Source: Victivallis vadensis (GTDB lineage: Bacteria; Verrucomicrobiota; Lentisphaeria; Victivallales; Victivallaceae). Taken from it: a DNA stretch of 64,000 nucleotides. The notes under the pieces were generated by a model that was given only the letters and a program-made list of their open reading frames with translations, had not been told where the DNA came from and made no database searches. The stretch lies in the NCBI RefSeq assembly GCF_003096415.1, contig NZ_QEKH01000010.1, positions 1 through 64,000 on the forward strand, read 5' to 3'. This document shows, piece by piece, positions 35,639 through 44,710 of this stretch (position 1 is the first letter of the stretch; each line of letters opens with the position of its first letter). The position numbers and the translations under genes are program-made.

Positions 35639-36083
35639 TTTGCATAATCCTGCCGGATTCTTTGTATTTCTTCAGCATAAACGAGGTAGAAGTCGAGAGC
35701 ACGCCCTCGATCGTCGAGAGCTTGGCCGAAACGAACGAGGCCACTTCCTGAAGCGAATTCCCCTCAATCGTCAACAACAGATCGAATCCCCCGGAGACCA
35801 GCGAAAGATCGATGACCTCCGGGTATCGCGCAATACGCCGCGCCACCTGGTCGAAACCGCCTTCGCGACTGGGTGTGACCTTCACCTCGATAATCGCCTT
35901 GACTTTGTTGTCTTCCAATTCCGATTCGTTCAGAATCGCGGTATAACCGCGAATCACGCCGCGTTTTTCCAAATCCGTAATCGCAGCCTCGACGGCCGCG
36001 GCATCCAGTCCGGCCCGCAAAGCGATTTCAGATGCGCTCATGCGCGCATTTTCGCTGAGCAGGTTCAAAATTTTCGATTCCAT
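35601..36083 (-). CDS. Lrp/AsnC-family transcriptional regulator
   Basis: A 160-residue protein: winged HTH (ENARMSASEIALRAGLDAAA) and RAM domain (KAIIEVKVTPSREGG, then LVSGGFDLLLTIEG). It would sense an amino acid and control the aminotransferase it overlaps. GGAG lies about 10 bases before the ATG. Confidence 0.9.
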   Translation of the reverse strand: MESKILNLLSENARMSASEIALRAGLDAAAVEAAITDLEKRGVIRGYTAILNESELEDNKVKAIIEVKVTPSREGGFDQVARRIARYPEVIDLSLVSGGFDLLLTIEGNSLQEVASFVSAKLSTIEGVLSTSTSFMLKKYKESGRIMQSDEEYERLKVCP

Positions 36084-36144
36084 GATACGCTTCTCCGAAA
36101 TAGTTGAAAACCTGTTCCGATTAATATAGACCCGTTTTAAATGA

Positions 36145-37065
36145 TTACCAGCGCAACGCTCCGAGAACCCAGAAAATCACGCCGTTGTAAATAAAGCTGT
36201 CCATCACGTCAAAGACGCCGCCCATCCCCGGAATGATGTGCCCGGAATCCTTCACGTCGCAGGCCCGTTTCAACGCCGACTCCGTCAGATCCCCCGCCAG
36301 GCTGCCGATCGCCAGCAGGATTCCGGCGGCGACATACCACGAAAGCGAAGTGCCGAGATTCTGCATCGGGAGCCGGCAGAACGGCGCTTCCGCATAGATA
36401 TGCCAGAAAATCAGGCTGACGCCGACGGACATCGCCATGCCGCCGATGGTTCCCTCCCACGATTTTTTCGGACTGACGGAAGGGCAGATTTTATGATTGC
36501 CGCCGGGCAGATAGCCGGAAAGCTTTCCGAAAATATACCCGCCGGTATCCATCGCCTTGGTCACCAGAATCAGGAACAGAAGCTGCCGGGCGCCGATGTT
36601 CAGCGGAACCGGCCCGACCGGCAGATTGCGGTTGAAGTAGACCAGTGCGACCAGAACCAGCGGAAATCCGGTCAAGATCAACACCCCGATGGAAGTCAGC
36701 ACCTTTTCAATCGCCGCCTTGCGGTCTCTGCTGAAAAGCAATATCAGCCAGCCTCCGATTCCCGCAACCGCGATCGTTGCGGGCAGCACCGCCGCCATCA
36801 CTTTCGCCGCCTCGGATTTTTCAAACAGAATCAGCACATTGAAGAGCATCAGCACGAAAAACAGCACGCCGCCGGCCATCGCCGCCAATCGCGGATAACT
36901 TTTCACGCCGAGCCTGCCGACCATTTCGCAGACTTCATACACCACTGCGGCAAATACCAGCGGCACGATCAGCGCATACAAATACGGTCCGCCTGCGGAC
37001 CAGTAGATGATCGCCGCAAGCAGCGCGAGCAACAACGGAAAACTGATGGCGCGGTATTTAAGCAC
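36145..37065 (-). CDS. cdsA: Phosphatidate cytidylyltransferase
   Basis: A 306-residue inner-membrane enzyme that makes CDP-diacylglycerol. Eight or so hydrophobic helices precede the C-terminal signature SLAGDLTESALKRACDVKD and GMGGVFDVMDS. uppS is upstream as in most bacteria, but a roughly 500 bp repeat lies between the two. Confidence 0.94.
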   Translation of the reverse strand: MLKYRAISFPLLLALLAAIIYWSAGGPYLYALIVPLVFAAVVYEVCEMVGRLGVKSYPRLAAMAGGVLFFVLMLFNVLILFEKSEAAKVMAAVLPATIAVAGIGGWLILLFSRDRKAAIEKVLTSIGVLILTGFPLVLVALVYFNRNLPVGPVPLNIGARQLLFLILVTKAMDTGGYIFGKLSGYLPGGNHKICPSVSPKKSWEGTIGGMAMSVGVSLIFWHIYAEAPFCRLPMQNLGTSLSWYVAAGILLAIGSLAGDLTESALKRACDVKDSGHIIPGMGGVFDVMDSFIYNGVIFWVLGALRW

Positions 37066-37563
37066 TTTTCTGAAATTCCTTTTTTAAAAAAATTCTATCA
37101 ATAAACGATCCGTTACAACTCCGTCACTTTTCCGCCACTTTACTGTCTTGAGCGTAAAAACGGCAAAAATAACCCTGCGCCAGCACGTTATCGGTCGGGG
37201 CCGAACGTCGGCTTCGACGACCGGGTGAAAGCACCTTGGCCGTCGAACATTCTATCACAACCGGCGCCAAAAGCTCCCGCACCTGTCCGGGCCGCATCCG
37301 CAATAACTTGCCGATATCGCCGCCCCTCGCAGCGGCTCCGCGCTCCGAACCGGCTGTTTCAAATCCGCTTCGCTTATTTGCAACAACCACGCGCTCCGCC
37401 GGGTGGTACTGCTGCTCCGATTGCGGTCGGCACTTGCCGACCTTACATTTCGCCCGGTTCCGGACCCGCGCCTGCGCGGTCCTGCACCGGGCGACCAGCG
37501 TTCCGCCGCTGGACCGCGTCCGGCAACGTACCGGTGCGAAGTGCCGCTTTGCGGTTTTTATTT
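37066..37563. repeat. GC-rich repeat, copy C1 (inverted), between uppS and cdsA
   Basis: No gene. Read on the minus strand it starts at the uppS stop with AAATAAAAATAAAAACCGC, then AAGCGGCACTTCGCACCGG, CGGGCGAAATGTAAGGTCGG, CAAGTGCCGACCGCAAT, and GGAGCCGCTGCGAGGGGCGG. Copy C2 at 41.5 kb has the same modules in the same order but is about 150 bp shorter. The uppS-side end carries the same CGTTGCCGG-type module as repeats A and B. Confidence 0.8.
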
Positions 37564-38271
37564 TTATTTGCGGCCTCCGAAGCGCCGATCCCTCTGCCCA
37601 TACGCTTCCAGCGCTTCCCCAAACTCTTTTTTTCCGAAATCCGGCCACAGCGTATCCGTCACATACATTTCCGAATATGACAGTTCCCACAACAGAAAGT
37701 TACTCAGCCGCAGTTCACCGCTGGTGCGGATCAGCAGATCCGGGTCCGGAATGTCCGACGCGTACAGATAATTACGGAAACTCTCCTCCGTCACTTTCGG
37801 AAATCTGCCGCCTTTTTCCGTCATTTCCGCCGCCATTTTATTCACGGCATCCACAATTTCCGCGCGTCCCCCGTAATTCAACGCCAGATTCAAGGTGCCG
37901 CCGTTATTTTTTTCCGTCATTTCAATCGCATGCAGCAGCTTTTTGCGCGCCCCCGGAAACAGGTCCTCTGTCCGCCCGATCGTCCGAAGCCGGATTCCGT
38001 TCTTCATCAATTCCGGCAGTTTGTCGTCGATGAACTCCTCCAGCAATCCCATCAGCGCCGTCACTTCCGCAACCGGCCGTTTCCAGTTCTCGGTGCTGAA
38101 TGCGTAAAGCGTCAGAAATTCGACGCCGTATTCCTGAGCCGCCTTCAGCACCTCCGTAACCTGCCGCGCCCCCTGCCGGTGCCCTTCCACCTTCGGCAGG
38201 CCGCGGCGCTCGGCCCAGCGGCCGTTTCCATCCATGATGATCGCGACATGCCGTACTTTCACGTTTTTCAA
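37564..38271 (-). CDS. uppS: Undecaprenyl diphosphate synthase
   Basis: A 235-residue cis-prenyltransferase making the lipid carrier for peptidoglycan and O-antigen. Motifs: AIIMDGNGRWA (metal-binding Asp14), HRQGARQVTEVL, TLYAFSTENWKRP, and DLLIRTSGELRLSNFLLW. The start is the TTG at 38271, which overlaps the TGA of the SIS gene (TTGA); a GTG at 38262 is an alternative. The longer open frame lies in the SIS coding sequence and is not used. Confidence 0.93.
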   Translation of the reverse strand: MKNVKVRHVAIIMDGNGRWAERRGLPKVEGHRQGARQVTEVLKAAQEYGVEFLTLYAFSTENWKRPVAEVTALMGLLEEFIDDKLPELMKNGIRLRTIGRTEDLFPGARKKLLHAIEMTEKNNGGTLNLALNYGGRAEIVDAVNKMAAEMTEKGGRFPKVTEESFRNYLYASDIPDPDLLIRTSGELRLSNFLLWELSYSEMYVTDTLWPDFGKKEFGEALEAYGQRDRRFGGRK

Positions 38272-38912
38272 AGCGACACCCCGCCGAACATATTCTCCTC
38301 CACCGCCAGGCAGATCGCATGGTAAACCGGCAGATGCAGTTCCTGAATCCTGTAGGTCTCCGTCTCCGGCACCGCAATCACGATATCGGCGTACCGTTCG
38401 CACGCGCCATGCTTTGAACCGGTGAGCAGAATGGTTTTGATTTTTTTCAGCTTCGCCGCCATCATTGCGTAACGGACATTCACCGCGCCGCCGCCGGTGG
38501 AAATTCCGAGCAGGATATCTCCGGGCGTTCCCAGCGCGTAAAGCTGCTGCGCGAAAACCAGGTTCGGATCGACGTCATTGCAGAACGCGCTGGTAAAACC
38601 GGGATGGGAGAGCAGTGAAATCGCCCGCAACCCGCGCTGCAGCCGTTCCCCGAGCAGCACACCGTCCTCGCCGAACAGCTCCTCCAGCTTCGCCTGTTCG
38701 TGCTCCGGCAGTTCCCGGCGCAGCACGAATCCCTTCAGGAATTCGCCGCAGATATGGTCGCAGTCCGCCGCGCTGCCGCCGTTGCCGCAGGTGAAGAACG
38801 TGCCGTTGGAACGGAACAGGCCGGTCAGCTCCTCCACGGTTTTTTCGATCGCCGCCGAACAGCTTTCCAGAACCGGATACCGGTTCAAAAGTTTTTCAAT
38901 TTGATTTTTCAT
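38268..38912 (-). CDS. SIS-domain sugar-phosphate isomerase (GmhA-like)
   Basis: 214 residues with the phosphosugar-binding SIS fold: FTCGNGGSAADCDHICGE, LGISTGGGAVNV and LTGSKHGACERYADIVI. It resembles sedoheptulose-7-phosphate isomerase, an early step of ADP-heptose synthesis for lipopolysaccharide, but other SIS functions are possible. The ATG at 38912 has GGGGGAA about 13 bases upstream. Translationally coupled to uppS. Confidence 0.85.
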   Translation of the reverse strand: MKNQIEKLLNRYPVLESCSAAIEKTVEELTGLFRSNGTFFTCGNGGSAADCDHICGEFLKGFVLRRELPEHEQAKLEELFGEDGVLLGERLQRGLRAISLLSHPGFTSAFCNDVDPNLVFAQQLYALGTPGDILLGISTGGGAVNVRYAMMAAKLKKIKTILLTGSKHGACERYADIVIAVPETETYRIQELHLPVYHAICLAVEENMFGGVSL

Positions 38913-39344
38913 AAGATTTGCAATTCCCCCTTCTCCGATATATCTTATTACAATAAAATAGTTGTCGAAGGGAGCTTTTTCAATCCCGTTTCCGCAAAAA
39001 ACCAGGGTGGATTTCATCTCCGGTGCAGCGGTTGAAGGATTGACAATAAGCCGGTCAACAGGTTGTTAATAGATTGTGCAGCAATTGTGAACGGCGTTAT
39101 AGCCAACATTGGTTCAACCGTTTATCAATAGAGTTGTCAACAGAGGAACGGCCCTGTAATCGGTTGCAAATTCGAGATTTGTGAGGTTATTAACAAAAAA
39201 GTCCGCCCTCTGCTGTTACTTATTTATATTTTAAAAATTAAGATATAAGTAGGAAAAAGAGGCGGCCCGGCCTGGCGGACGGGGCACTGCATTTTGATGG
39301 TTTATGTTCTGTAAAATGAATTGAGATATGGAGGATCAGAAACG
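38913..39344. other. Candidate replication-origin region upstream of dnaN
   Basis: No gene. Four 9-mers of the form TTRTYAAYA, related to the DnaA box TTATCCACA, lie at 39063-39071, 39122-39130, 39134-39142 and 39187-39195. They are followed by an AT-rich block with an imperfect dyad at 39216-39252 (ACTTAT...ATAAGT) that could be an unwinding element. dnaN and recF follow directly. dnaA is not in view. Confidence 0.5.
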
Positions 39345-40439
39345 ATGAAATTTACGGTCAATCGGGAAAAACTGCAGAAAGCACTGCAGAGAGTGGGCAG
39401 CATCATCGGCTCGCGGTCGATGCTTCCCGTGCTGGGCAATGTGATGATTCAGGCGGAGGAAGGCGTTCTGACGCTGACCACGACCGACCTTGAAATCCGT
39501 ATTTCGACGAAGGTGGATGCGGTGGTGGAGGAAGCCGGCGTGACCACCGCCCCGGCGCGCAAGCTCGCCTCGCTGGTCGGCTGCTTCGTCGGCACCGACG
39601 TCGTGTTCGAGGTCGACGACAAGGATCACATCAAAATCAAGTGCGGCACCAGCCATTTCACTTTGCTCGGACTGCCCGCCGCCGATTTCCCGGCCGCGGT
39701 CGAATTTGAAGCGCAGCGTGAAATCAAGATCAAGGAGAGCGACTTCAAGCGCATGATCGGTTCGATCTCCTATGCGGTCAGCGCGGACGATTCCCGGAAA
39801 GTGCTGACCGGCGTGCTGCTGAGCGCCCGTGAATCGACCGTCACGCTGGTGGCGACCGACGGCAAGCGCCTGGCGATGCAGGAAAAGACGCCGGAGGCGA
39901 TCGAAGGCGGCGACGGCGATGCGATCATTCCGTTGAAGGCGGCTTCCGAAGCGCGCCGCCTGCTCGAAGGCGATGCGGTGATGACGATCCGGCTCGGCGA
40001 CAAACAGTGCACCTTCGTCGCGGGCGGCTTTGAACTGACGACCAAGCTGATCGAGGGGACCTATCCGAACTACCGCCAGGTGGTGCCGGCTTCGTTCGCG
40101 CGGACGGTGGAAGTGCCGACTTCGGTGTTTCTGGCCAAGATCGAGACGGTTTCGCTGGTGCTGTCGGATTCGAGTTCCTACATCATCCTGCGTTTCGAGA
40201 ACAACCAGTTGAATCTGCAGGCTTCCAGCGCGGAGGTCGGCGAGGGCAGCGACATGGTCGAAATCGCGTTTGAGGGTGAACCCTTTGAAGTGTCGTTCAA
40301 CCCGGCTTATCTGGCCGATCCGCTCCGCAACGCGGATGCGGACAAGATCCGCATGAAGATCAACGACCCGCTGAACCCGGTCGCGATCGAGGGCAGCGAA
40401 GGCTTCCTGTACGTGATCATGCCGATCCGCAAGAAGTAA
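39345..40439 (+). CDS. dnaN: DNA polymerase III beta subunit (sliding clamp)
   Basis: A 364-residue clamp that tethers the replicative polymerase. It starts MKFTVNREKLQKALQRVGSI; the three repeated domains are visible, with TTDLEIRIS in the first, LVATDGKRLA in the second and VIMPIRK at the C-terminus. GGAGG lies 10 bases before the ATG at 39345. recF follows after 15 bp. Confidence 0.97.
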   Translation: MKFTVNREKLQKALQRVGSIIGSRSMLPVLGNVMIQAEEGVLTLTTTDLEIRISTKVDAVVEEAGVTTAPARKLASLVGCFVGTDVVFEVDDKDHIKIKCGTSHFTLLGLPAADFPAAVEFEAQREIKIKESDFKRMIGSISYAVSADDSRKVLTGVLLSARESTVTLVATDGKRLAMQEKTPEAIEGGDGDAIIPLKAASEARRLLEGDAVMTIRLGDKQCTFVAGGFELTTKLIEGTYPNYRQVVPASFARTVEVPTSVFLAKIETVSLVLSDSSSYIILRFENNQLNLQASSAEVGEGSDMVEIAFEGEPFEVSFNPAYLADPLRNADADKIRMKINDPLNPVAIEGSEGFLYVIMPIRKK

Positions 40440-40454
40440 GCGCGTCCGAAACTT

Positions 40455-41516
40455 GTGGCTCTGATCGAACAACTGGAACTGGCGAATTTCCGCAGCTATG
40501 CGGCCGGCCGGTTCCGGTTTTCTTCTTCCCGGGTGGTGTTCACCGGCCCGAACGGGGCGGGAAAGACCAATCTTCTGGAAAGCATCTATTTCCTGAGCAT
40601 CCTGCGTTCGTTCCGCACGGTTTCCGGCCGGGAGCTGGTGCGGATCGGCGAGCGCGGCTTTGAGTTGAAGGCGCGGGTTGACAAAGGTGCGTACCATGAG
40701 GAACTGCGCCTGGCGCAGACTCTGGCGGGGAAGCGGGAGACCTGGATCGGCGCGAACCGCATCCGCCGTTCCAGCGAGTTCATCCGGGAGTTCCGCGCGG
40801 TGGTGTTCGTGCCGGAGGACCGGAATATTTCCGGTGGAAGTTCATCGTTCCGCCGCCGTTTTTTCGATATGATGATTTCGACGCTGGACGGCGGTTATCT
40901 GACGGCGCTGAACAACTACTACCGGGCGCTGAGCCAGCGGAACCGGGCGTTGAAGCAGAAAGAGCAGGCGGCGGTGGCGGCGGCATTCGAGCCGGAGATG
41001 GCGGTGAATGCGCCGCTGATCGCGCGGCAGCGCCGGATTTATGCGAAGCTGATTGAGGAAGAGGTGAGCCGGATGCTGGCGGAGGACGGCAATCTGGAGT
41101 TCCGCATCGTATGCCGGACGGATTATCCGGAAAACGCGGCGGAGTACCGGGAGATGCTGGAGCGGAACCGCCCGAAAGAGCAACTGCGGTCCTGCACGCT
41201 GTCGGGGCCGCAACTGGACGAATTTGATTTTCTGCTGAACGGGAAGCTGCTGCGGTATTACGGATCGACGGGGCAGATCCGGATTATTTCGCTGCTGCTG
41301 AAACTGGCGGAGTTCAATCTGGTCAAACGGGCGGCGAAGGAGCCGGTGGCGGTGCTGGTGGATGACGTGACCGGTGAGCTGGATGAGTTGAACAAGGCGC
41401 GGTTTTTCCGGACGATTTCGGGGGCGGATCAACAGTTTTTTACGTTTACGGAATTGCCGGAGCTGGAGATTTTCCGCGACGCCGAAGAAATAAAAATAGA
41501 AAAAAATAAAAACTAA
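40455..41516 (+). CDS. recF: DNA replication and repair protein RecF
   Basis: A 353-residue SMC-like ATPase that loads RecA at gaps. Walker A GPNGAGKTN (about residue 35), signature TLSGPQLDEFDF and Walker B VAVLVDDVTGELD. The GTG start at 40455 has only a weak ribosome site. The last residues, IKIEKNKN, are coded by an A-rich run that resembles the beginning of repeat C1 at the uppS stop, so the repeat may have supplied the present stop codon. Confidence 0.94.
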   Translation: MALIEQLELANFRSYAAGRFRFSSSRVVFTGPNGAGKTNLLESIYFLSILRSFRTVSGRELVRIGERGFELKARVDKGAYHEELRLAQTLAGKRETWIGANRIRRSSEFIREFRAVVFVPEDRNISGGSSSFRRRFFDMMISTLDGGYLTALNNYYRALSQRNRALKQKEQAAVAAAFEPEMAVNAPLIARQRRIYAKLIEEEVSRMLAEDGNLEFRIVCRTDYPENAAEYREMLERNRPKEQLRSCTLSGPQLDEFDFLLNGKLLRYYGSTGQIRIISLLLKLAEFNLVKRAAKEPVAVLVDDVTGELDELNKARFFRTISGADQQFFTFTELPELEIFRDAEEIKIEKNKN

Positions 41517-41695
41517 AAACCGCGAAGCGGCACTCCGCACCGGGCGAAATGTAAGGTCGGCAAGTGCCGACCGCAATTGGAGCAATACCGCCCGGCGGAG
41601 CCGCTGCGAGGGGCGGCGACATCGGCAGGTTGTTGCGGATGCGGCCCGGACAGGGGCGGGAGCTTTGTGCCGGCGCGAAGTACGTATTGGATTTT
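41517..41695. repeat. GC-rich repeat, copy C2
   Basis: No gene. The modules ACCGCGAAGCGGCACT, CGGGCGAAATGTAAGGTCGG, CAAGTGCCGACCGCAAT, GGAGCCGCTGCGAGGGGCGG and GCGGATGCGGCCCGGACAGG match copy C1. It begins at the recF stop and ends about 15 bases before the radical SAM gene. Confidence 0.8.
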
Positions 41696-41710
41696 ATGGA
41701 GCTATTCGAT

Positions 41711-42676
41711 ATGGTCAGGCATTATGTGTTCGGTCCGGTCGCCTCGCGGCGGCTCGGCGTTTCCCTTGGAGTCGATCTCGTTCCGGCGAAAACCTGTTCG
41801 CTGGACTGCATCTATTGCGAGGCGCGGCAGACCACCTGTCTTACTCTGGAACGCAAAGAGTATGTTCCGGTTGATGCTGTCATCCGGGAACTCGACGAGG
41901 TGCTTTCCGGAAAGCCGGAATTGGATTTCATCACCTTTTCCGGTTCCGGCGAACCTACCCTCAACTCCGGCATCGGCCGGGTCGTCGATTTTCTGAAAAC
42001 GCGGTATCCGCAGTATCCGGTCTGTCTGCTGACCAACGGTTTTGCGCTCGGCGATCCTGAAGTCCGGCGTGAAATCGCCCGGATCGACCGGGTGGTGCCG
42101 TCTCTGGACGCATCGAATACGGAGGAGTTCATCAGGATCAACCGTCCAGCTCCCGGGCTTGAATTCGGCCGGTTTGTGAAGGAACTGACCGCCTACACGC
42201 AGACCGCGTCAAGTGAAATCTATCTGGAACTTTTCATCGTTCCCGGCGTCAACGATTCAGATGAGTCGATCCGTCGTTTCGTCGAGATTGTGCGCGGCAT
42301 GAAGCTGGTGATGGTGCAGCTCAACACATTGGATCGTCCCGGCGTGGTCGACTGGGTGCGCCCGTCGACGCCGGAAAACACGCGGCGCTTTATCCGGGCG
42401 CTGGAACCGGTGGTTCCGGTTGAAGCGGTGGGAGCGTTCCGTTACCGGACGCGGGTGCACGAAACGGCGGAAAACCTCTGCACCGATGTCGAACGGCGAA
42501 TTCTGGAACTGGTGACCCGCCGTCCTGCCACCGTGCCGGATCTGGTCGTGGCGCTCGGAATCCCGGAGGAGGAGGTGCGGCTGCTGCTGGACAGCCTCTT
42601 TAAGTTCGGGCTGATCGAGATTGAAAAACAGCAGCGCGGCACCTTTTACGCCGCTGCGCAAAAGATGGAAAAATAG
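41711..42676 (+). CDS. Radical SAM protein with C-terminal winged helix
   Basis: 321 residues. The 4Fe-4S motif CSLDCIYC lies near residue 27, followed by TFSGSGEPTLN, the SAM-binding GGE-like motif. It resembles COG0731-type Fe-S oxidoreductases. The last 70 residues look like a winged helix (VPDLVVALGIPEEEVRLLLD). Substrate unknown. The ATG at 41711 has GGAG 9 bases upstream; an ATG at 41696 is possible. Confidence 0.83.
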   Translation: MVRHYVFGPVASRRLGVSLGVDLVPAKTCSLDCIYCEARQTTCLTLERKEYVPVDAVIRELDEVLSGKPELDFITFSGSGEPTLNSGIGRVVDFLKTRYPQYPVCLLTNGFALGDPEVRREIARIDRVVPSLDASNTEEFIRINRPAPGLEFGRFVKELTAYTQTASSEIYLELFIVPGVNDSDESIRRFVEIVRGMKLVMVQLNTLDRPGVVDWVRPSTPENTRRFIRALEPVVPVEAVGAFRYRTRVHETAENLCTDVERRILELVTRRPATVPDLVVALGIPEEEVRLLLDSLFKFGLIEIEKQQRGTFYAAAQKMEK

Positions 42677-42677
42677 G

Positions 42678-42706
42678 TTGCGTTTCCCGGTTCGGCATAC
42701 TATATT
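42678..42706 (+). promoter_or_regulatory. Promoter of the Lol ABC operon
   Basis: TTGCGT (42678-42683), a 17 bp spacer and TATATT (42701-42706). Confidence 0.6.
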
Positions 42707-42745
42707 ACCGGATGCGGTTCAATCATTAAAACGGAAATTCAACGG

Positions 42746-44014
42746 ATGCGGACGGAACTTTTTCTCGCATGGCGCTATCTGAAGCCCAAGCGCAATGCGG
42801 TCTCTCTGATTACGGTGTCGAGCATTCTCGGCGTCACGCTCGGCGTGGCGGTGCTGATGGTGGTGCTCGCGGTGATGACCGGTTTCACCGACCTGATGAA
42901 GCAGAAGCTGGTCGAAACCCAGGCGCATTTCCAGATTCGCGACAAGTGGCGGCGGGTGATTTCCGATCCGGCTCCGATCATTCAGGCGGTGGAGGCGGCA
43001 GGCGGCGAAGCGGCCGCGGTGATTCAGTCGCCGGTGCTGGTGCAGTATGACCGACGCCGGCTCGATATGCAGGTGCTGATGTTCGGGGCTGCGGAACAGG
43101 ATTTGCGGAACCGTCTCGATTTCAATGTGGCATTGCGTGCCGGAAAGCTTTCACTCGGCAAAAACGAGGTGGTGATCAGCCAGAACATGGCGCTGCGTTG
43201 GAATGTGAATGTCGGCGATAAGCTCCTGTTTCACTCCGCAGGGCGGTTGACCGGTCTGGTGAAGTTCAAGCCGGAGGGTGGAGTTGAATTGAATTCGACC
43301 GCATCCGCCTATCTGCCCGCCGAATTTACGGTTGCGGGAATCTATTCGATCGGCAAGTACGATTTCGACCGCAGCGTACTGTTTGTGGGGTTGGATGACG
43401 CCGCCGACCTGCTCGACTTGCCGTGGGGATGCGCCACTTCGGTGTTCGGCTGGGGGCCGGATCCGTTCGACCAGAAAGCGTTGATCGAAGCGATCCGCAA
43501 GGCGCTGCCGCAATACACTGTCGCAACCTGGGAAGAGGACAACCAGCAGTTGCTCGGCGTGCTGGCGGTCGAAAAACGCATGATGTTCTTTCTGCTGATC
43601 TTCATCGTACTGGTGGCGGCGTTCAGCATCACCAATACGCTGATCACCTCAGTTTACCAGAAAACCCGCGAAATCGGCGTATTGAAGGCGATTGGAGCCG
43701 GAGACGGCAGCGTGACGCTGATTTTCGTGTTGCAGGGCTTCCTGATCGGAGTGGTCGGCAGCGGCGTCGGAACTCTGCTGGGCTGGCTGGTGATTACTTT
43801 CCGCAATGACATCATGCACAAGGTTTCAGAGTGGACGCATATGGAGTTGTTTCCGAAGGAACTCTATTTTTTCAATGAGCTTCCGGCGCACATCGTGCCG
43901 GGAGATGTCGCATTCATCGTGATTTCGTCGGTGCTGCTGTGCACGCTCGGAGCATTGCTTCCGGCGAGCCGGGCGGCCCGGCTTGACCCTGCAAAGGCGC
44001 TGCGCTATGAGTAA
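42746..44014 (+). CDS. Lipoprotein-releasing ABC transporter permease (LolC/LolE family)
   Basis: A 422-residue inner-membrane permease that helps free outer-membrane lipoproteins. It starts MRTELFLAWRYLKPKRNAVSLIT, has one N-terminal helix, a large periplasmic MacB-like domain, then three C-terminal helices of the FtsX type (REIGVLKAIGAG cytoplasmic loop). Only one permease gene is present, so it probably forms a homodimer. It overlaps lolD by 8 bp. Confidence 0.92.
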   Translation: MRTELFLAWRYLKPKRNAVSLITVSSILGVTLGVAVLMVVLAVMTGFTDLMKQKLVETQAHFQIRDKWRRVISDPAPIIQAVEAAGGEAAAVIQSPVLVQYDRRRLDMQVLMFGAAEQDLRNRLDFNVALRAGKLSLGKNEVVISQNMALRWNVNVGDKLLFHSAGRLTGLVKFKPEGGVELNSTASAYLPAEFTVAGIYSIGKYDFDRSVLFVGLDDAADLLDLPWGCATSVFGWGPDPFDQKALIEAIRKALPQYTVATWEEDNQQLLGVLAVEKRMMFFLLIFIVLVAAFSITNTLITSVYQKTREIGVLKAIGAGDGSVTLIFVLQGFLIGVVGSGVGTLLGWLVITFRNDIMHKVSEWTHMELFPKELYFFNELPAHIVPGDVAFIVISSVLLCTLGALLPASRAARLDPAKALRYE

Positions 44015-44696
44015 TCCGGAATTGATCATCGAAGCGGCGGGAGTGACCCGGACCTATCGCGTCGGAACTGCGGAACTGAACGTGCTGCGCGGCGTGGATT
44101 ATCAGGTTCAACGCGGCAGATGGGCCTGTCTGCTCGGAGCTTCCGGCAGCGGCAAGACGACACTGCTGAATATTCTGGGGGCGTTGGAAAAGCCGACCGC
44201 CGGCACGATCCGGGTGGGCGGGGTGGACCTTTCGGCGCTTTCGCGCCGGAGCGCCGCGCATTTTCGCAACCGCTCCCTTGGGTTCGTGTTTCAGGCGTAC
44301 CACCTGCTGCCGGAGCTTTCGATGCTGGAAAATGTGATGCTGCCGGGGTTATTGGCCGGGAACTCCAGATCTGCGGTCCGCGGGAAAGCGGAGGAGTTGC
44401 TGGCGAGAGTCGGACTCTCCGGCCGGTTGAAACACCGCCCGTCGGAACTTTCCGGCGGTGAACAGCAGCGCGCTTCGATCGCGCGCGCTCTGATCAATGA
44501 CCCGGAACTGCTGCTGGCCGACGAACCGACCGGAAACCTCGATTCCGCGACCGGAAACGGGATTCTGGAGCTGTTCCGCGAGCTTCGCGCCGACCATCCG
44601 CAGCGTTCGATCGTGATGATTACGCACAACCGGGACATCGCCGCGCTGGCGGATCAGGTGGACGAGCTGGCCGACGGCGTCCTGCGCCGCCTTTAA
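44007..44696 (+). CDS. lolD: Lipoprotein-releasing ABC transporter ATPase
   Basis: A 229-residue ABC ATPase: Walker A GASGSGKTT, Q-loop FVFQAYHLLPELS, signature LSGGEQQRASIARAL, Walker B LLLADEPTGNLD, H-loop MITHN. It pairs with the permease upstream. The ATG at 44007 lies inside the permease 3' end with AAAGG about 9 bases ahead. Confidence 0.94.
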   Translation: MSNPELIIEAAGVTRTYRVGTAELNVLRGVDYQVQRGRWACLLGASGSGKTTLLNILGALEKPTAGTIRVGGVDLSALSRRSAAHFRNRSLGFVFQAYHLLPELSMLENVMLPGLLAGNSRSAVRGKAEELLARVGLSGRLKHRPSELSGGEQQRASIARALINDPELLLADEPTGNLDSATGNGILELFRELRADHPQRSIVMITHNRDIAALADQVDELADGVLRRL

Positions 44697-44710
44697 TTTG
44701 AAGATATCGC

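Noticed and set aside
37225-37690. ORFs in repeat C1
   Set aside because: They are driven by GC-rich repeat sequence and overlap uppS.
37066-41695. Integron attC sites for the repeat C elements
   Set aside because: They sit at gene 3' ends and are hairpin-rich, but I do not see paired core sites (RYYYAAC/GTTRRRY) at the ends, and no integrase is present.
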